DNA of 64,000 bases. Source: Hydrogenibacillus sp. GTDB taxonomy: Bacteria; Bacillota; Bacilli; Thermicanales; DSM-22653. The position numbers were made by a program, and so were the translations under genes. The stretch lies in assembly GCA_014896255.1 (NCBI GenBank), contig JADBKT010000014.1, positions 27,649 through 91,648 on the forward strand, written 5' to 3'. Of the stretch, positions 22,099 to 31,929 are shown piece by piece. The notes beneath the pieces are model-generated. The model saw only the letters and a list, made by a program, of their open reading frames with translations, did no database searches and was not told the DNA's origin. Every line of letters begins with the position of its first letter. The first letter of the stretch is position 1.

Positions 22099-23004
22099 CT
22101 ACCCCTCGCCCACCACCCGCACTTCTGTCTCTAGCGCGTACCCAAAGCGCTCGCGCACACAACGCCGGATCTCTTCGATCAAACGAAGGACGTCCTGGGC
22201 GCGCGCGTCGCCGGTATTGACGATGAAATTGGCGTGCATCGGGGAGACTTGTGCTCCGCCGATACGCGCCCCTTTGAGCCCACAAGCCTCGATCAACCGC
22301 GCCGCAAAGTCCCCCGGAGGGTTGCGGAACACGCTTCCGGCACAGCGTTCCTTAAGCGGCTGCGTGCGCAGGCGATACGCCTTGAGCCCCATCATCCGCT
22401 CCCGGATCCGCTCCGGATCCCCTTCCGTCAGGCGAAAAAACGCCCGCGTGACGATCCCCGGCCGCGCCTGAAGCACGCTGGTGCGATACGCAAAATCGAG
22501 CTCCGAGGCTGAAAGACGCTCCGTCCGGCCGTCCGCCCAGACGATCTCCGCCGACTCCAGAACCGCTTGGATACTTTTGCCGTGCGCGCCGGCATTCATG
22601 AACACGGCTCCGCCGATGGAGCCGGGAATCCCGCCGGCGAACTCCAGTCCGGAAAGACCGATGCGGGCCGTCTCCGCGGCCAAGCGTACGAGCGAATACG
22701 CCGCGCCGACTTCGACCGACCGACCGTTGACCGTTTTGTGTTGAAACGCTTCTCCAAGCCGAATGACAACCCCGCGGAGGCCGCCATCGCGGACGAGCAG
22801 ATTGGACCCTTTGCCGAGGACAAACCACGGCACGCCGGCCGAGAAGAGAAACTGCATCAGTCGCACGAGCGACGGCATATCGCGAGGAACGACAAGCACA
22901 TCGGCCGGTCCTCCGATCTCCCACGTCGTTAGCGACTTCATCGACGCATCGCGCTCAACCCGACCGACGTCCAGCTCGATGAGGCGCCTCATCCAATCGC
23001 GCAT
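22099..23004 (-). CDS. murB: UDP-N-acetylenolpyruvoylglucosamine reductase
   Basis: FAD enzyme that reduces the enolpyruvyl group to form UDP-MurNAc. The FAD-binding segment VLGKGSNLLVRDGGLRGVVI, the GGIPGSIGGAVFMNAGAHG loop, and GSVFRNPPGDFAARLIE with the catalytic Ser mark the short type II MurB of Gram-positives. Length is 301 residues. GGAGG lies about 9 nt before the ATG. It directly follows spoVE; murG, which separates the two in B. subtilis, is absent. Confidence 0.96.
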   Translation of the reverse strand: MRDWMRRLIELDVGRVERDASMKSLTTWEIGGPADVLVVPRDMPSLVRLMQFLFSAGVPWFVLGKGSNLLVRDGGLRGVVIRLGEAFQHKTVNGRSVEVGAAYSLVRLAAETARIGLSGLEFAGGIPGSIGGAVFMNAGAHGKSIQAVLESAEIVWADGRTERLSASELDFAYRTSVLQARPGIVTRAFFRLTEGDPERIRERMMGLKAYRLRTQPLKERCAGSVFRNPPGDFAARLIEACGLKGARIGGAQVSPMHANFIVNTGDARAQDVLRLIEEIRRCVRERFGYALETEVRVVGEG

Positions 23005-23129
23005 GGCGGTCTTCCTCCCTCAGGGTCACTGTACCATATGCGATGCGCGCCCAGACGGTGACAAACGCCCATCCACGCCTGCGGCACGTCCCATAGCCTT
23101 GCTGCCGAGCGCCGCGAAGATCCCCCACC

Positions 23130-24257
23130 TTACACCGGGAGTCTGCAGCGCAAAATATTGTGCACGACGCCGAGGCCGGCGAGCACGATCACCAGTGAAG
23201 AGCCGCCGGCCGACAAGAGCGGCAGGGTGATGCCCGTCACCGGAAGCAGCCCCGTGACCACACCGATGTTGATCAATACTTGTACGGCGACCATCGCCGT
23301 GATGCCGACGGCGACGTACGCGCCGAAGGCATCCGGAGCGTACAACGCGGCGACCGTTCCCCGCCAGACGACCACGCCGAACAAAACCACGACCGTCACC
23401 GCGCCGATGAAACCGAGTTCCTCCGCGGCGATGGAAAAAATAAAGTCGTTGTAAGGCTCCGGCAAGTACGCGTACTTCTGACGACTCATACCGAGTCCCA
23501 GGCCCAAAAGCCCGCCGGGACCGATGGCCAAGAGCGACTGGATCGTCTGATATCCCGAGCCGAGCGGATCTTGCCACGGATCCAGATAGGCGGCGATACG
23601 CGCGATGCGGTACGGCGCGGCGATGATGAGCGCGGCAAACCCGGCGGCGCCGGCGGCGGCGAACAGCGAAAGGTGCCAAAGACGCACGCCGGCGACGAAC
23701 ATCATGATCACCGCCGAAGCCAAAAGCACCGTTCCCGTCCCGAGATCCGGCTGCAGCATGATCAAGGCAAAAAAGACGGCGGCCGTCAAAAGCGGCGGCA
23801 AAAACCCCCGCCAAAACGACGTGATCCGATGTCCGTTCCGTTCCAGCCAAAAGGCCAAAAAGACGATCAGTGCCAGCTTGGCGAATTCTGAGGGCTGCAG
23901 GGAAAAGGCGCCGATGCCGATCCAGCTGCGGGCTCCGCCGCGCACGACCCCGATACCGGGGACGAGCACGAGCATGAGCAGCGCCAGAGCGAGGAACAAC
24001 AACGTGCGCGCATGCTCACGGTACCGTCCGTAATCGACGTTCGCCGCGGTAAAGAAGGCGATGAGTCCGATCACCGCGAACAGCGCCTGGCGTTTCGCAT
24101 AATAGAACGGATCGCCGAACTCGTGGGCGGCGATCGCCGCACTCGAACTGTACACCATCACCACTCCGATGAGGATGAGCCCCAACACAGCAACGGTGAG
24201 AGAGGCGTCAACGCCTCGTCCCGAAATTCGCCGAACCGGTCGCGTGCTCGCCGCCAT
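23130..24257 (-). CDS. spoVE: SEDS-family peptidoglycan polymerase, SpoVE/FtsW type
   Basis: Integral membrane glycan polymerase with about ten membrane helices, 374 residues. SEDS motifs are present: GARSWIGIGAFSLQPSEFAKLALI, LQPDLGTG, YNDFIFSIAAEELGFIGA and LPLLSAGGSSL. It probably works with the class B PBP SpoVD encoded upstream in the cluster to make spore cortex, by analogy with B. subtilis spoVE in the same place. AGGAGG stands 6 nt before the ATG, which lies inside the end of murD (50-nt overlap). A second SEDS gene, more like ftsW by context, is at 44.8 kb. Confidence 0.9.
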   Translation of the reverse strand: MAASTRPVRRISGRGVDASLTVAVLGLILIGVVMVYSSSAAIAAHEFGDPFYYAKRQALFAVIGLIAFFTAANVDYGRYREHARTLLFLALALLMLVLVPGIGVVRGGARSWIGIGAFSLQPSEFAKLALIVFLAFWLERNGHRITSFWRGFLPPLLTAAVFFALIMLQPDLGTGTVLLASAVIMMFVAGVRLWHLSLFAAAGAAGFAALIIAAPYRIARIAAYLDPWQDPLGSGYQTIQSLLAIGPGGLLGLGLGMSRQKYAYLPEPYNDFIFSIAAEELGFIGAVTVVVLFGVVVWRGTVAALYAPDAFGAYVAVGITAMVAVQVLINIGVVTGLLPVTGITLPLLSAGGSSLVIVLAGLGVVHNILRCRLPV

Positions 24258-25764
24258 CGCCGTCCTCCTTTCCGCCGAGTCCCCAAACGGCGTCCTTGAA
24301 CCGGCGTCCGCGCACCTCGAACGAGGGAAACATGTCCCAGGACGCGCAACCCGGAGAGAATAAGACGACATCGCCGGGTCGGGCAGCGCGCCAGGCCGCC
24401 GAAACCGCTTCTTCCACCCCGCCGACCGCATCCACGGCCGAAAGCCCCGCCGCCTCCGCTTCCCGCTTAAGCCGCATCGCCGTCTCTCCGTAAACGATCA
24501 TGCGCCGAACGCGTGTCCGCCAGAACGGCACGAGCGGCGCGAACGATTCTCCGCGCTCCAGCCCCCCGGCGATCAGCACGACCGGCGCGGAGAAAGCGGC
24601 GAGGGCCGACGCCGTGGCCTCCGGGTTCGTCGATTTGGCGTCGTTGTAGAAGCGGACGCCGGCGAGATCCCGGACGAATTCCAGCCGATGCTCGATCCCT
24701 CGAAAAGCCGACACCGCCCGCCGTACGGCGACGACCTGGGCACCGGCGGCAAGGGCACAAGCCGCCGCGGCCGCCGCGTTCTCCACGTTGTGCCGGCCCA
24801 AAACGGCCAGATCGGCGGACGAAAAGAGCACCGTCCGCGTTTCGCCGCGTACCCAGACGACCGCAGCTTCGCGCGCCGCCGGCCCTTCTCCTCTGCGAAG
24901 GGGCACGGCGTAAACGCCGTCGGCGACCGGCGCCGCACCCGCGCGGCGATGCATGCCCCCGTTTCCGCCGTACTCGCTTTCGTCCTCGACCCACCCGAAT
25001 CTCCACCAAGAAGCGCCCGTCGAAGCCAACCGCTCGGCGAACACAGCTCCCAGGCCATGCGCCGGCAAGATCGCCCTTCCCTCCGGAGCGAGCCGAGCGA
25101 ACAGCCGCCATTTGGACTCCACGTAGTCGTCCATCGTCTCGTGGTAATCCAGATGATGCGGAAACAGGTTCGTAAGCACGGCGATGTCGGCGCGGAAGCG
25201 ATCGACGCCCCGCAGTTGAAAGCTGGACAACTCCAGCACCGTCGTCGTATGCGGCGAAAGCGACTCGACGACGGCACTCAGCGGCTCGCCGATGTTCCCC
25301 GCCAACACAACGGACATTCCGCTTTCGCGGAGCATGTGGGCGACGAGCGTCGCCGTCGTCGTCTTGCCGTTCGACCCGGTGATCCCGATCATTCGGCCGC
25401 GGGCGACGTGATAGGCGACCTCGATCTCCGTCACCACCGGGATCCCTCGGGCGAAGGCCGCCTGCACATACGGATGGCGATAGGGAATGCCCGGATTTTT
25501 GACCACGAGTTCAATACGCCCGGCGAGCGGGCCCTTGCCCTCATCAAACACGTCGTCCGCCGGGGGCTCGCCGAGGATGACGCGCACCCCCGACGCCTCA
25601 AGCACCGGCAACCAAGGATGCGGTCCTGGCGCGCGCTCGCTGAGCGCCACCTCGGCATCGAGACGCCGAAGCAACCGGGCGACGGCCACTCCGCTCTTGC
25701 CCGCGCCGAGGACGAGCACTCTACGGCCACCATAGCGCGCCCGGGCCGAAGCCAGATCCCCCAT
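24208..25764 (-). CDS. murD: UDP-N-acetylmuramoyl-L-alanine:D-glutamate ligase
   Basis: Adds D-Glu to UDP-MurNAc-L-Ala. N-terminal Rossmann domain (VLVLGAGKSGVAVARLLRR), ATP-binding loop GITGSNGKTTTATLV, central NLFPHHLDYHETMDDYVESK and C-terminal NDAKSTNPEA are all present. At 518 residues it is longer than the usual 450. The extra lies in an insert near residues 275-330 rich in Gly, Arg and Ala, and in a C-terminal tail that runs over the spoVE start. The ATG at 25764 follows GGGAGGGAAGG. Confidence 0.95.
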   Translation of the reverse strand: MGDLASARARYGGRRVLVLGAGKSGVAVARLLRRLDAEVALSERAPGPHPWLPVLEASGVRVILGEPPADDVFDEGKGPLAGRIELVVKNPGIPYRHPYVQAAFARGIPVVTEIEVAYHVARGRMIGITGSNGKTTTATLVAHMLRESGMSVVLAGNIGEPLSAVVESLSPHTTTVLELSSFQLRGVDRFRADIAVLTNLFPHHLDYHETMDDYVESKWRLFARLAPEGRAILPAHGLGAVFAERLASTGASWWRFGWVEDESEYGGNGGMHRRAGAAPVADGVYAVPLRRGEGPAAREAAVVWVRGETRTVLFSSADLAVLGRHNVENAAAAAACALAAGAQVVAVRRAVSAFRGIEHRLEFVRDLAGVRFYNDAKSTNPEATASALAAFSAPVVLIAGGLERGESFAPLVPFWRTRVRRMIVYGETAMRLKREAEAAGLSAVDAVGGVEEAVSAAWRAARPGDVVLFSPGCASWDMFPSFEVRGRRFKDAVWGLGGKEDGDGGEHATGSANFGTRR

Positions 25765-25825
25765 CGCGCCTTCCCTCCCCGCATCCTTCCTGATCACGAT
25801 CTTCCGCCTGATCCTATTGCGCCCG

Positions 25826-26785
25826 TTACCAGAAAATGAGCCAGAGGACGGCAGTTGCGGCCGCAAACGCCTCAAACGCCCAAAAAACGAAGACGACCCG
25901 CCATTCGCTCCAGCCGGCAAGTTCAAAATGGTGGTGCAGCGGACTCATGCGAAAAATCCGTTTGCCCCTCAGCTTAAACGACGCGACCTGCAAAATGACG
26001 CTGAGCGTCTCGACGACGAACAATCCTCCCAGCCAGACGAGCAACAGTTCCGTCTTGGTGAGAAGAGCCGACGCGGCGAGCGCCCCGCCGATGGCCAACG
26101 ACCCGGTATCGCCCATAAACACCCGCGCCGGGTGCGCGTTGAAAAACAAAAAACCGACGAGCGCGCCGGCGAGCGCGGCGTCGAAAACGGCAAGATCGAA
26201 ACGCGAACCGTACCAGGCGATGATCGCGTAAGCCGCAAAAGCCACGGCCGCCGCGCCGGCGGCAAGGCCGTCCAACCCGTCGGTGATGTTGACGGCGTTC
26301 GTCGTGGCCAAAAAAATGAGCAGGATCCACAGCATAAAGCCCCAACCGATCTCAAAACGCCCGAAGGCATACGTCTCGAGCGTCGTCGAATAACCGCTCT
26401 GGATGTACTGAACATAAAAAACAGCGGCGATCAACGTTTGGGCGATGAGTTTCTGCCGCGCCGTAAGCCCCAGATTGCGCCGGAAGGCGATCTTGATGCC
26501 GTCGTCCAGTCCCCCGACGATGCCGTAGGCGACAAAGGCAAAGGCGGCCAAAAACAGCTCGGAAGACGGATAGGCGAACAGAAACGCCGAAAGCAGAGCG
26601 GCGGGCACGAATATCAGGCCGCCCATCGTCGGCGTCCCCGCTTTCTTCAGATGCCACGCCGGTCCTTCGTCGCGGATCGTCTGCCCGAATTTCCACCGGC
26701 GAAGAAGCGGGATGACGATCGGTCCGACGATCAGCGCGGCGAGCAAGGCCAGCGCAAACGCCGCGCTGAGAATGCGAATCGGCAT
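25826..26785 (-). CDS. mraY: Phospho-N-acetylmuramoyl-pentapeptide transferase
   Basis: Ten-helix membrane enzyme that moves phospho-MurNAc-pentapeptide to undecaprenyl phosphate, forming lipid I. HLKKAGTPTMGGLIF, TNAVNITDGLDGLAAG with the catalytic Asp pair, and SPLHHHFELAGWSE are the family signatures. Length is 319 residues. It starts one nucleotide after murF and is followed by murD. Lipid I made here would need MurG, whose gene is not in this window. Confidence 0.97.
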   Translation of the reverse strand: MPIRILSAAFALALLAALIVGPIVIPLLRRWKFGQTIRDEGPAWHLKKAGTPTMGGLIFVPAALLSAFLFAYPSSELFLAAFAFVAYGIVGGLDDGIKIAFRRNLGLTARQKLIAQTLIAAVFYVQYIQSGYSTTLETYAFGRFEIGWGFMLWILLIFLATTNAVNITDGLDGLAAGAAAVAFAAYAIIAWYGSRFDLAVFDAALAGALVGFLFFNAHPARVFMGDTGSLAIGGALAASALLTKTELLLVWLGGLFVVETLSVILQVASFKLRGKRIFRMSPLHHHFELAGWSEWRVVFVFWAFEAFAAATAVLWLIFW

Positions 26786-26786
26786 C

Positions 26787-28253
26787 TCATCTCACCCCTC
26801 CGTCGTCGGCGTAAGGCGCATCATCGGCGTTCGTCGGGGGTTCGCCTTCCGTCCCCGCCGCGTCCTCCAACGCCTGAACGACCGTCTCCAAGGCGGCGGC
26901 GCGGGACGCTTTGACAAGGACAACAGCATCGGGCCGCGCGTAGACCCTAAGCGCGGCGATCAGCGCCGCGCGATCGGTGAAATGCCGAGCCGCCAAGCCG
27001 CGGCGCTTGAGCGCGCGGGTCAGCGTCTCGATCATCTCGCCCACCGTCAGCACCGTGATCCGCTCAAACGCCCGTTCTTCGGCCAGCGTTTCCAAAAGCG
27101 ACTCGGCATGTGCCCCGAGTTCCCCGATATCGCCCAATACGGCGATGCGATCCGAGTATCCCCGAAGCGAGGCCAAGGCGCGCACGGCCGCGCGTACCGA
27201 CGTCGGCGCGGCGTTGTACGCATCGTCGATGAGCGTCATGCCGCCTATTCCGCGGACGACGCGCATCCGCCCGGGGATCGCCGGAAGGGCGCGCCACGCG
27301 GTGTTCGCCTCGTCCGCCGTCACGCCGAACAGGCGGGAGACGGCATACGCCAGTACGCCGTTAGCGCCGAGCGCCTCACCGAAAAGCGGCACGTGCAGCA
27401 CCGCCTCATCCGTCGACCCTTCGTCCGTTGCCCGAACCGCCCAGAGCGTGCCTTCAAAACCCCGATCGGCGAGCAGACGATAGCGGATGCGTGCGGCCTC
27501 CGTCCGGCCGACGGTCCACCGCCTCCCGCCGAACGCCTGAAGCCATGGATGGCGGGCGATGAGAGGTTCTTCCGCCGGATAGATGAAGTCGCCGTCCGAT
27601 CGCAGGCCGCACAGCAGCTCCAGCTTCGCATCGGCGATCGCCTCCCGCGACCCGAGATGACCGATGTGCGCCTCACCGATGTTCGTCACGACGCCCACGT
27701 CCGGCTCCGCACACTCGGCCAGCCTACGAATCTCCCCGGCATGGTTCATGCCCATCTCGACGACCGCCAGATCATGGGCCGCGCCCAGCCGAAGCAGCGT
27801 GAGCGGCAGGCCGATGTCGTTGTTCTGGTTGCCTTCGGAGGCGAGCACCCGGTAGCGGGCGCCGAGCGCCTGAGCGAGGAGCGCTTTCGTCGTCGTCTTG
27901 CCGTTCGAACCGGTGACGGCGATCACCGGTCGACCGAAGCGACGGCGGTTCAACCGGGCCAGATCCATGAGCGTCCGCCGCGTGTCGTCGACGACGAACA
28001 CCACGCCGTCTTCCGGCGGAGGACCGTGATCTTGTTGCCACAGAGCCGCCTGCGCCCCCTTGCGGAAGGCTTCGCGCACGAAGTCGTGGCCGTCGAAACG
28101 CGCGCCGACGATCGGCACATACAGCGCCCCGGAGCGGATCGTCCGCGTGTCGATGGAGACGGAGGAAAGCGGCACCGCCGCGAGGTCCTCCGGCGGTGTT
28201 CCGATCTCCGCCAACGCCACGTGGCGGCGCACGTCTTCCAGCGTCAGGAGCAT
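26787..28253 (-). CDS. murF: UDP-MurNAc-tripeptide:D-alanyl-D-alanine ligase
   Basis: Adds D-Ala-D-Ala to complete the pentapeptide. SIDTRTIRSGALYVPIVG in the N-terminal domain, P-loop VTGSNGKTTTKALLAQAL, EMGMNHAGEI and DDAYNAAPTSVRAA are typical MurF features. Length is 488 residues. It overlaps the murE end by 10 nt. In B. subtilis murF lies outside dcw, whereas here it sits between murE and mraY, as in many other bacteria. Confidence 0.96.
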   Translation of the reverse strand: MLLTLEDVRRHVALAEIGTPPEDLAAVPLSSVSIDTRTIRSGALYVPIVGARFDGHDFVREAFRKGAQAALWQQDHGPPPEDGVVFVVDDTRRTLMDLARLNRRRFGRPVIAVTGSNGKTTTKALLAQALGARYRVLASEGNQNNDIGLPLTLLRLGAAHDLAVVEMGMNHAGEIRRLAECAEPDVGVVTNIGEAHIGHLGSREAIADAKLELLCGLRSDGDFIYPAEEPLIARHPWLQAFGGRRWTVGRTEAARIRYRLLADRGFEGTLWAVRATDEGSTDEAVLHVPLFGEALGANGVLAYAVSRLFGVTADEANTAWRALPAIPGRMRVVRGIGGMTLIDDAYNAAPTSVRAAVRALASLRGYSDRIAVLGDIGELGAHAESLLETLAEERAFERITVLTVGEMIETLTRALKRRGLAARHFTDRAALIAALRVYARPDAVVLVKASRAAALETVVQALEDAAGTEGEPPTNADDAPYADDGGVR

Positions 28254-29794
28254 CGGTATCCCGCCTTCTCGAGCGCCCGGCGCGCTTCGAGTCGATCGTC
28301 GAACGGATGGACGACGCCGCGGATGATCTGCCCCGTCTCATGCCCTTTCCCGGCGATGAGCACCACGTCCCCGGCTTCGGCGGCTTGAATCGCCCGACCG
28401 ATCGCCTCCCGGCGATCGGTCAAAGACGCCGTCCGCGCCCGTGCCGCCTGCGGGATGCCGGCGAGGACATCGGCGATGATCCGCTCCGGATCCTCGTCCC
28501 GCGGATTGTCCGACGTCACCCAGAGCAGGTCCGCCCCCTCGGCGACCGCCGCCCCCATCAGCGGCCGCTTGCGCGGGTCGCGATTGCCGCCGGCGCCGAA
28601 GACGGCGATCAAGCGACCGGCCGTGATCGGCCTAAGCGCAGCGAGGACGCTTTTTAAACCGTCCGGCGTATGCGCATAATCGACGAAAACGCCGAACGGC
28701 TGTCCGCAATCGATGCGCTCAAGCCGCCCCGGCACGGAAGTGACCGCGTTCAGCGATCGGGCGATCGATGCCAACGCGATTCCGTAGGCATGGGCGCTTG
28801 CGGCGGCGGCCAACGCGTTTTCCACGTTGTGTCGGCCGATCAGCGGCAGATGCACCGGATGCGCCTCGCCCGCCGCCGAGCGCAGCACGAACGCCGTTTT
28901 CCGGACGCCCAAAACGACATCGGTCGCCACGAGATCGACACCGCTCATAAACCGATCCGCCGCCGACTCCCCGTCCCGTAGGACGGCATAGCGGACGATG
29001 GGTTGTACCGTCTCCCGGGCGAAGTCGTCCGAAGCGGGATCGTTCGCATTCAAAACGGCCGCGCGGGCCCGGGCGCCGTTCTTCCGACGGAGACCGAAAT
29101 CTCCGCCGAGCAGATGAAACAGGCGGCCTTTCGCCGCGCGGTAGGCGTCCATCGTTCCGTGATAATCCAGATGATCCTGCGTCAGATTGGTAAAGACGGC
29201 CTGGCAAAACGGAAGTCCCGCCGTCCGTCCCTGATCGAGGGCGTGCGACGAGACTTCCATCACCACCGCCCGCATGCCCGTTTCGCGCATGCGCGCGAGC
29301 GTCCGAAAGAGCGTCACCGGATCCGGCGTCGTCGCCGTCGCCGCTTCGACCACGTCCCCGTAAGCGATCTCCACCGTCCCGATGAGCCCCGTGTCGACGC
29401 CGTGGCGCTCAAGCAGTTGGCGGATGAGCGAGGTCGTCGTCGTCTTCCCGTTCGTCCCCGTCACCCCGATGACGTCCAGCTCCGCTCCCGGCGACCCGTA
29501 GAAGACATTGAGCAGAAGCGAAAGAACGCGTTTCGGTTCGGCGACCTCGACCGCCGCCGAAAAAAGATCCGCCGCGCGCTCCCCGAAGCCGCGGGCGACG
29601 ACCGCCGCCCGTGCTCCGGCGCGGGCGGCATCGGAGAGAAAACGATGCCCGTCGGTCACCGTCCCGGGCAGGGCGACGAACAACTCCCCCGGCCGCACGG
29701 CGCGGGAATCGATGGCGATGCCTTCGATCTCGACTGTCGGATCGCCGTACAAGCGGGCGGTGCGTAGCGGATCGATCAGCGTCTCGAGCCTCAT
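28244..29794 (-). CDS. murE: UDP-MurNAc-L-Ala-D-Glu:meso-diaminopimelate ligase
   Basis: Adds the third residue of the stem peptide. GIAIDSRAVRPGELFVALPG, P-loop GVTGTNGKTTTTSLIR, EVSSHALDQGR and FTNLTQDHLDYHG are present. TSDNPRDEDP contains the DNPR motif that marks meso-diaminopimelate specificity rather than lysine. Length is 516 residues. The ATG at 29794 is preceded by AAAGGG at about 9 nt, better than the ATG seven codons upstream. Confidence 0.96.
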   Translation of the reverse strand: MRLETLIDPLRTARLYGDPTVEIEGIAIDSRAVRPGELFVALPGTVTDGHRFLSDAARAGARAAVVARGFGERAADLFSAAVEVAEPKRVLSLLLNVFYGSPGAELDVIGVTGTNGKTTTTSLIRQLLERHGVDTGLIGTVEIAYGDVVEAATATTPDPVTLFRTLARMRETGMRAVVMEVSSHALDQGRTAGLPFCQAVFTNLTQDHLDYHGTMDAYRAAKGRLFHLLGGDFGLRRKNGARARAAVLNANDPASDDFARETVQPIVRYAVLRDGESAADRFMSGVDLVATDVVLGVRKTAFVLRSAAGEAHPVHLPLIGRHNVENALAAAASAHAYGIALASIARSLNAVTSVPGRLERIDCGQPFGVFVDYAHTPDGLKSVLAALRPITAGRLIAVFGAGGNRDPRKRPLMGAAVAEGADLLWVTSDNPRDEDPERIIADVLAGIPQAARARTASLTDRREAIGRAIQAAEAGDVVLIAGKGHETGQIIRGVVHPFDDRLEARRALEKAGYRCS

Positions 29795-29900
29795 CGGATT
29801 CGCCCTTTCTGTCATCTTAGCCGAGTATGCCTTCGTTTTAATCCGTTCAAACCTTACTCGTTTTCCCTCGAAATTGCAAGATGGAACGGGGCGTCGACCG

Positions 29901-31826
29901 TCACGGCGATGCCTTTCCGAGGTAGATACGCACCTTGCTGCCCTGCGGCAGCTTCGTTCCCGGCGCCGGCGCCTGATCGACGACGACGTCGCCTTGGCCC
30001 TCGACTTCCAGCGGCAGCGTATAGAAACTCCGGCGGATGTCGGCGACGCGCATGCCGATGAGGTTCGGCACTTCCATCGGCGGCATTTCCGGATAGATAT
30101 ACTTTGACTTCTTGATTCCCCCGCTTCGCGGCGGCACACCCAGATAATGCAGCGTATCGTCGATCACCCGACCGACGATCGGCGCGGCGACGACCCCGCC
30201 GAACTGAATGCCCTGCGGGTGATCAACGGCGATGTAGACGACGATTTCCGGATCGTCCGCCGGCGCGAACCCGATAAAAGAGACGATGTACTCGTTCGTC
30301 AAATACCGTCCGTCGGGTCCGACCTTCTGCGCCGTCCCGGTCTTGCCGCCGACGCGGTAACCGTCGATGTAGGCGCGGCTGCCGGTGCCGTTCGCCACGA
30401 CGGACTCCAACGCCCGCCGCACCTCTTTCGACGTCGCTTCGGAGACGACCTGCCGTTTGACCTCCGGTTCTGTCGCTTGAAGCACCGCTTTCGTCTTCGC
30501 GTCGACGATCGCCCGGGCGATGTGCGGGCGGTACAGCGTCCCGCCGTTCACAGCGGCGGAGACGGCCATCGCCTGCTGGATCGGCGTCACCGACACGCCT
30601 TGTCCGAACGCCGTCGTGGCCAGTTCCACCGGCCCCATGCGGGCTTCCGAGAAGAGCAAACCCTTCGCTTCGCCGCGCAGATCAATGCCCGTCTTCTCTC
30701 CGAAGCCGAAATCACGCACATATTTCATCAGTGTCTCCGTGCCCAGCCGAAGCCCCAGTTCCACAAAACCGGGGTTACACGAATTTTCAACGACCTGAAG
30801 AAACGTCTGATCGCCGTGTCCCCCGGCCTTCCAGCAGCGGATCCTGGCGCCGGAGACCATAATGTATCCGGGATCATAAAAATGTTCGCGATCGAGGTCG
30901 ACTTTCTTCTCTTCCAACGCCGCGGCCAGGGTGATGATTTTGAACGTCGACCCCGGTTCGTACATGCGCCAGATCGGCTGGTTGCGGTTGTACACTTCCG
31001 CGGGATACGCCCGGTAATCCGCCGGGTCGAACGTCGGGTAGGAAGCCATCGCCAGCACGTCGCCGTTTTTGGGATCGACGACCAGGCCGACGATGCTTTT
31101 CGGCGCATACGTCTGCCAGGCGTCCTCCATCTCCCGTTCCAAGATCTGTTGAACCCCCACGTCGAGCGTCGTCACCAAATCCGCCCCGCCCTGCGGGGGA
31201 ATGTAACGCGTCGGCTGCCCCGGCATGCGCTGCCCGCGGGCGTCGGCATAAAAAGCGATCGCTCCCCGACGTCCGGAAAGCACGTCGTCGTAGACGAGTT
31301 CCAAGCCGGTCAAACCTTGATTGTCGACGCCGGTAAAGCCGAGCACGTGCGCGGCCAACGTTCCGTACGGGTACACCCGCCGGTAATCTTCGGCGACATA
31401 GATACCGGGCAGATTGAGCCGGCGCACGGCCTCCGCCTTATCCAGATCGAGCCGCCGCCCTTCCGGGGCGATGCGCACGATGAGCTGCCGTTTGGACATG
31501 AGCGGCACCAGCTTCTCGGCGCTCATTCCGAGCGCCTGCGCGAGTCGCTCCGCCGAATCCGCGACGTCCTCGATCTGCGCCGGGACGGCGAGCACGCTCG
31601 GTGCGCTCTCGTTGTCGACCAAGACCACGCCGTTTCGGTCCAAAATCCGTCCGCGCGGGGCTTCAAACGGCACATCCCGCGTCCACAGCGCCTCGGCCCG
31701 GGCGAGCAGCCAATCGCCTTGAACGAGCATCAAATCCGCCAGGCGCAGGACAATGACGATAAGCCCGGCCCAGACCAGGAGGCCGAACAGGACGATACGG
31801 CGGCGAACGGTTCGGTTCGTCGTCAC
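29901..31826 (-). CDS. spoVD: Class B penicillin-binding protein, SpoVD type
   Basis: Peptidoglycan transpeptidase with one N-terminal membrane helix, a dimerisation region (APRGRILDRNGVVL) and a transpeptidase domain with SxxK in EPGSTFKIIT, SxN in ENSCNPGFVE and KTG in VGGKTGTAQ. A single PASTA domain ends the protein (PNLIGMRVADIRRSF ... KVRIYLG). It is 641 residues from the GTG at 31826, which has GGAGGGG 6 nt upstream. Its place between pbpB and murE and the PASTA tail match SpoVD, which partners with SpoVE in cortex synthesis. Confidence 0.9.
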   Translation of the reverse strand: MTTNRTVRRRIVLFGLLVWAGLIVIVLRLADLMLVQGDWLLARAEALWTRDVPFEAPRGRILDRNGVVLVDNESAPSVLAVPAQIEDVADSAERLAQALGMSAEKLVPLMSKRQLIVRIAPEGRRLDLDKAEAVRRLNLPGIYVAEDYRRVYPYGTLAAHVLGFTGVDNQGLTGLELVYDDVLSGRRGAIAFYADARGQRMPGQPTRYIPPQGGADLVTTLDVGVQQILEREMEDAWQTYAPKSIVGLVVDPKNGDVLAMASYPTFDPADYRAYPAEVYNRNQPIWRMYEPGSTFKIITLAAALEEKKVDLDREHFYDPGYIMVSGARIRCWKAGGHGDQTFLQVVENSCNPGFVELGLRLGTETLMKYVRDFGFGEKTGIDLRGEAKGLLFSEARMGPVELATTAFGQGVSVTPIQQAMAVSAAVNGGTLYRPHIARAIVDAKTKAVLQATEPEVKRQVVSEATSKEVRRALESVVANGTGSRAYIDGYRVGGKTGTAQKVGPDGRYLTNEYIVSFIGFAPADDPEIVVYIAVDHPQGIQFGGVVAAPIVGRVIDDTLHYLGVPPRSGGIKKSKYIYPEMPPMEVPNLIGMRVADIRRSFYTLPLEVEGQGDVVVDQAPAPGTKLPQGSKVRIYLGKASP

Positions 31827-31929
31827 GCGCGGCCCCTCCAACCGTGACAGAGTGGATCGATGAGACAAGATATACTCCACTGTATGTCCCGGTGAAAAGG
31901 GTTAGAACGCCGCGTCCGGCTGCTTAGGC

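Noticed and set aside
23026..23130. Possible murG remnant between spoVE and murB
   Set aside because: The 125-nt gap holds no recognisable MurG motif in any frame; the longer open frame there is antisense or out of frame to spoVE.
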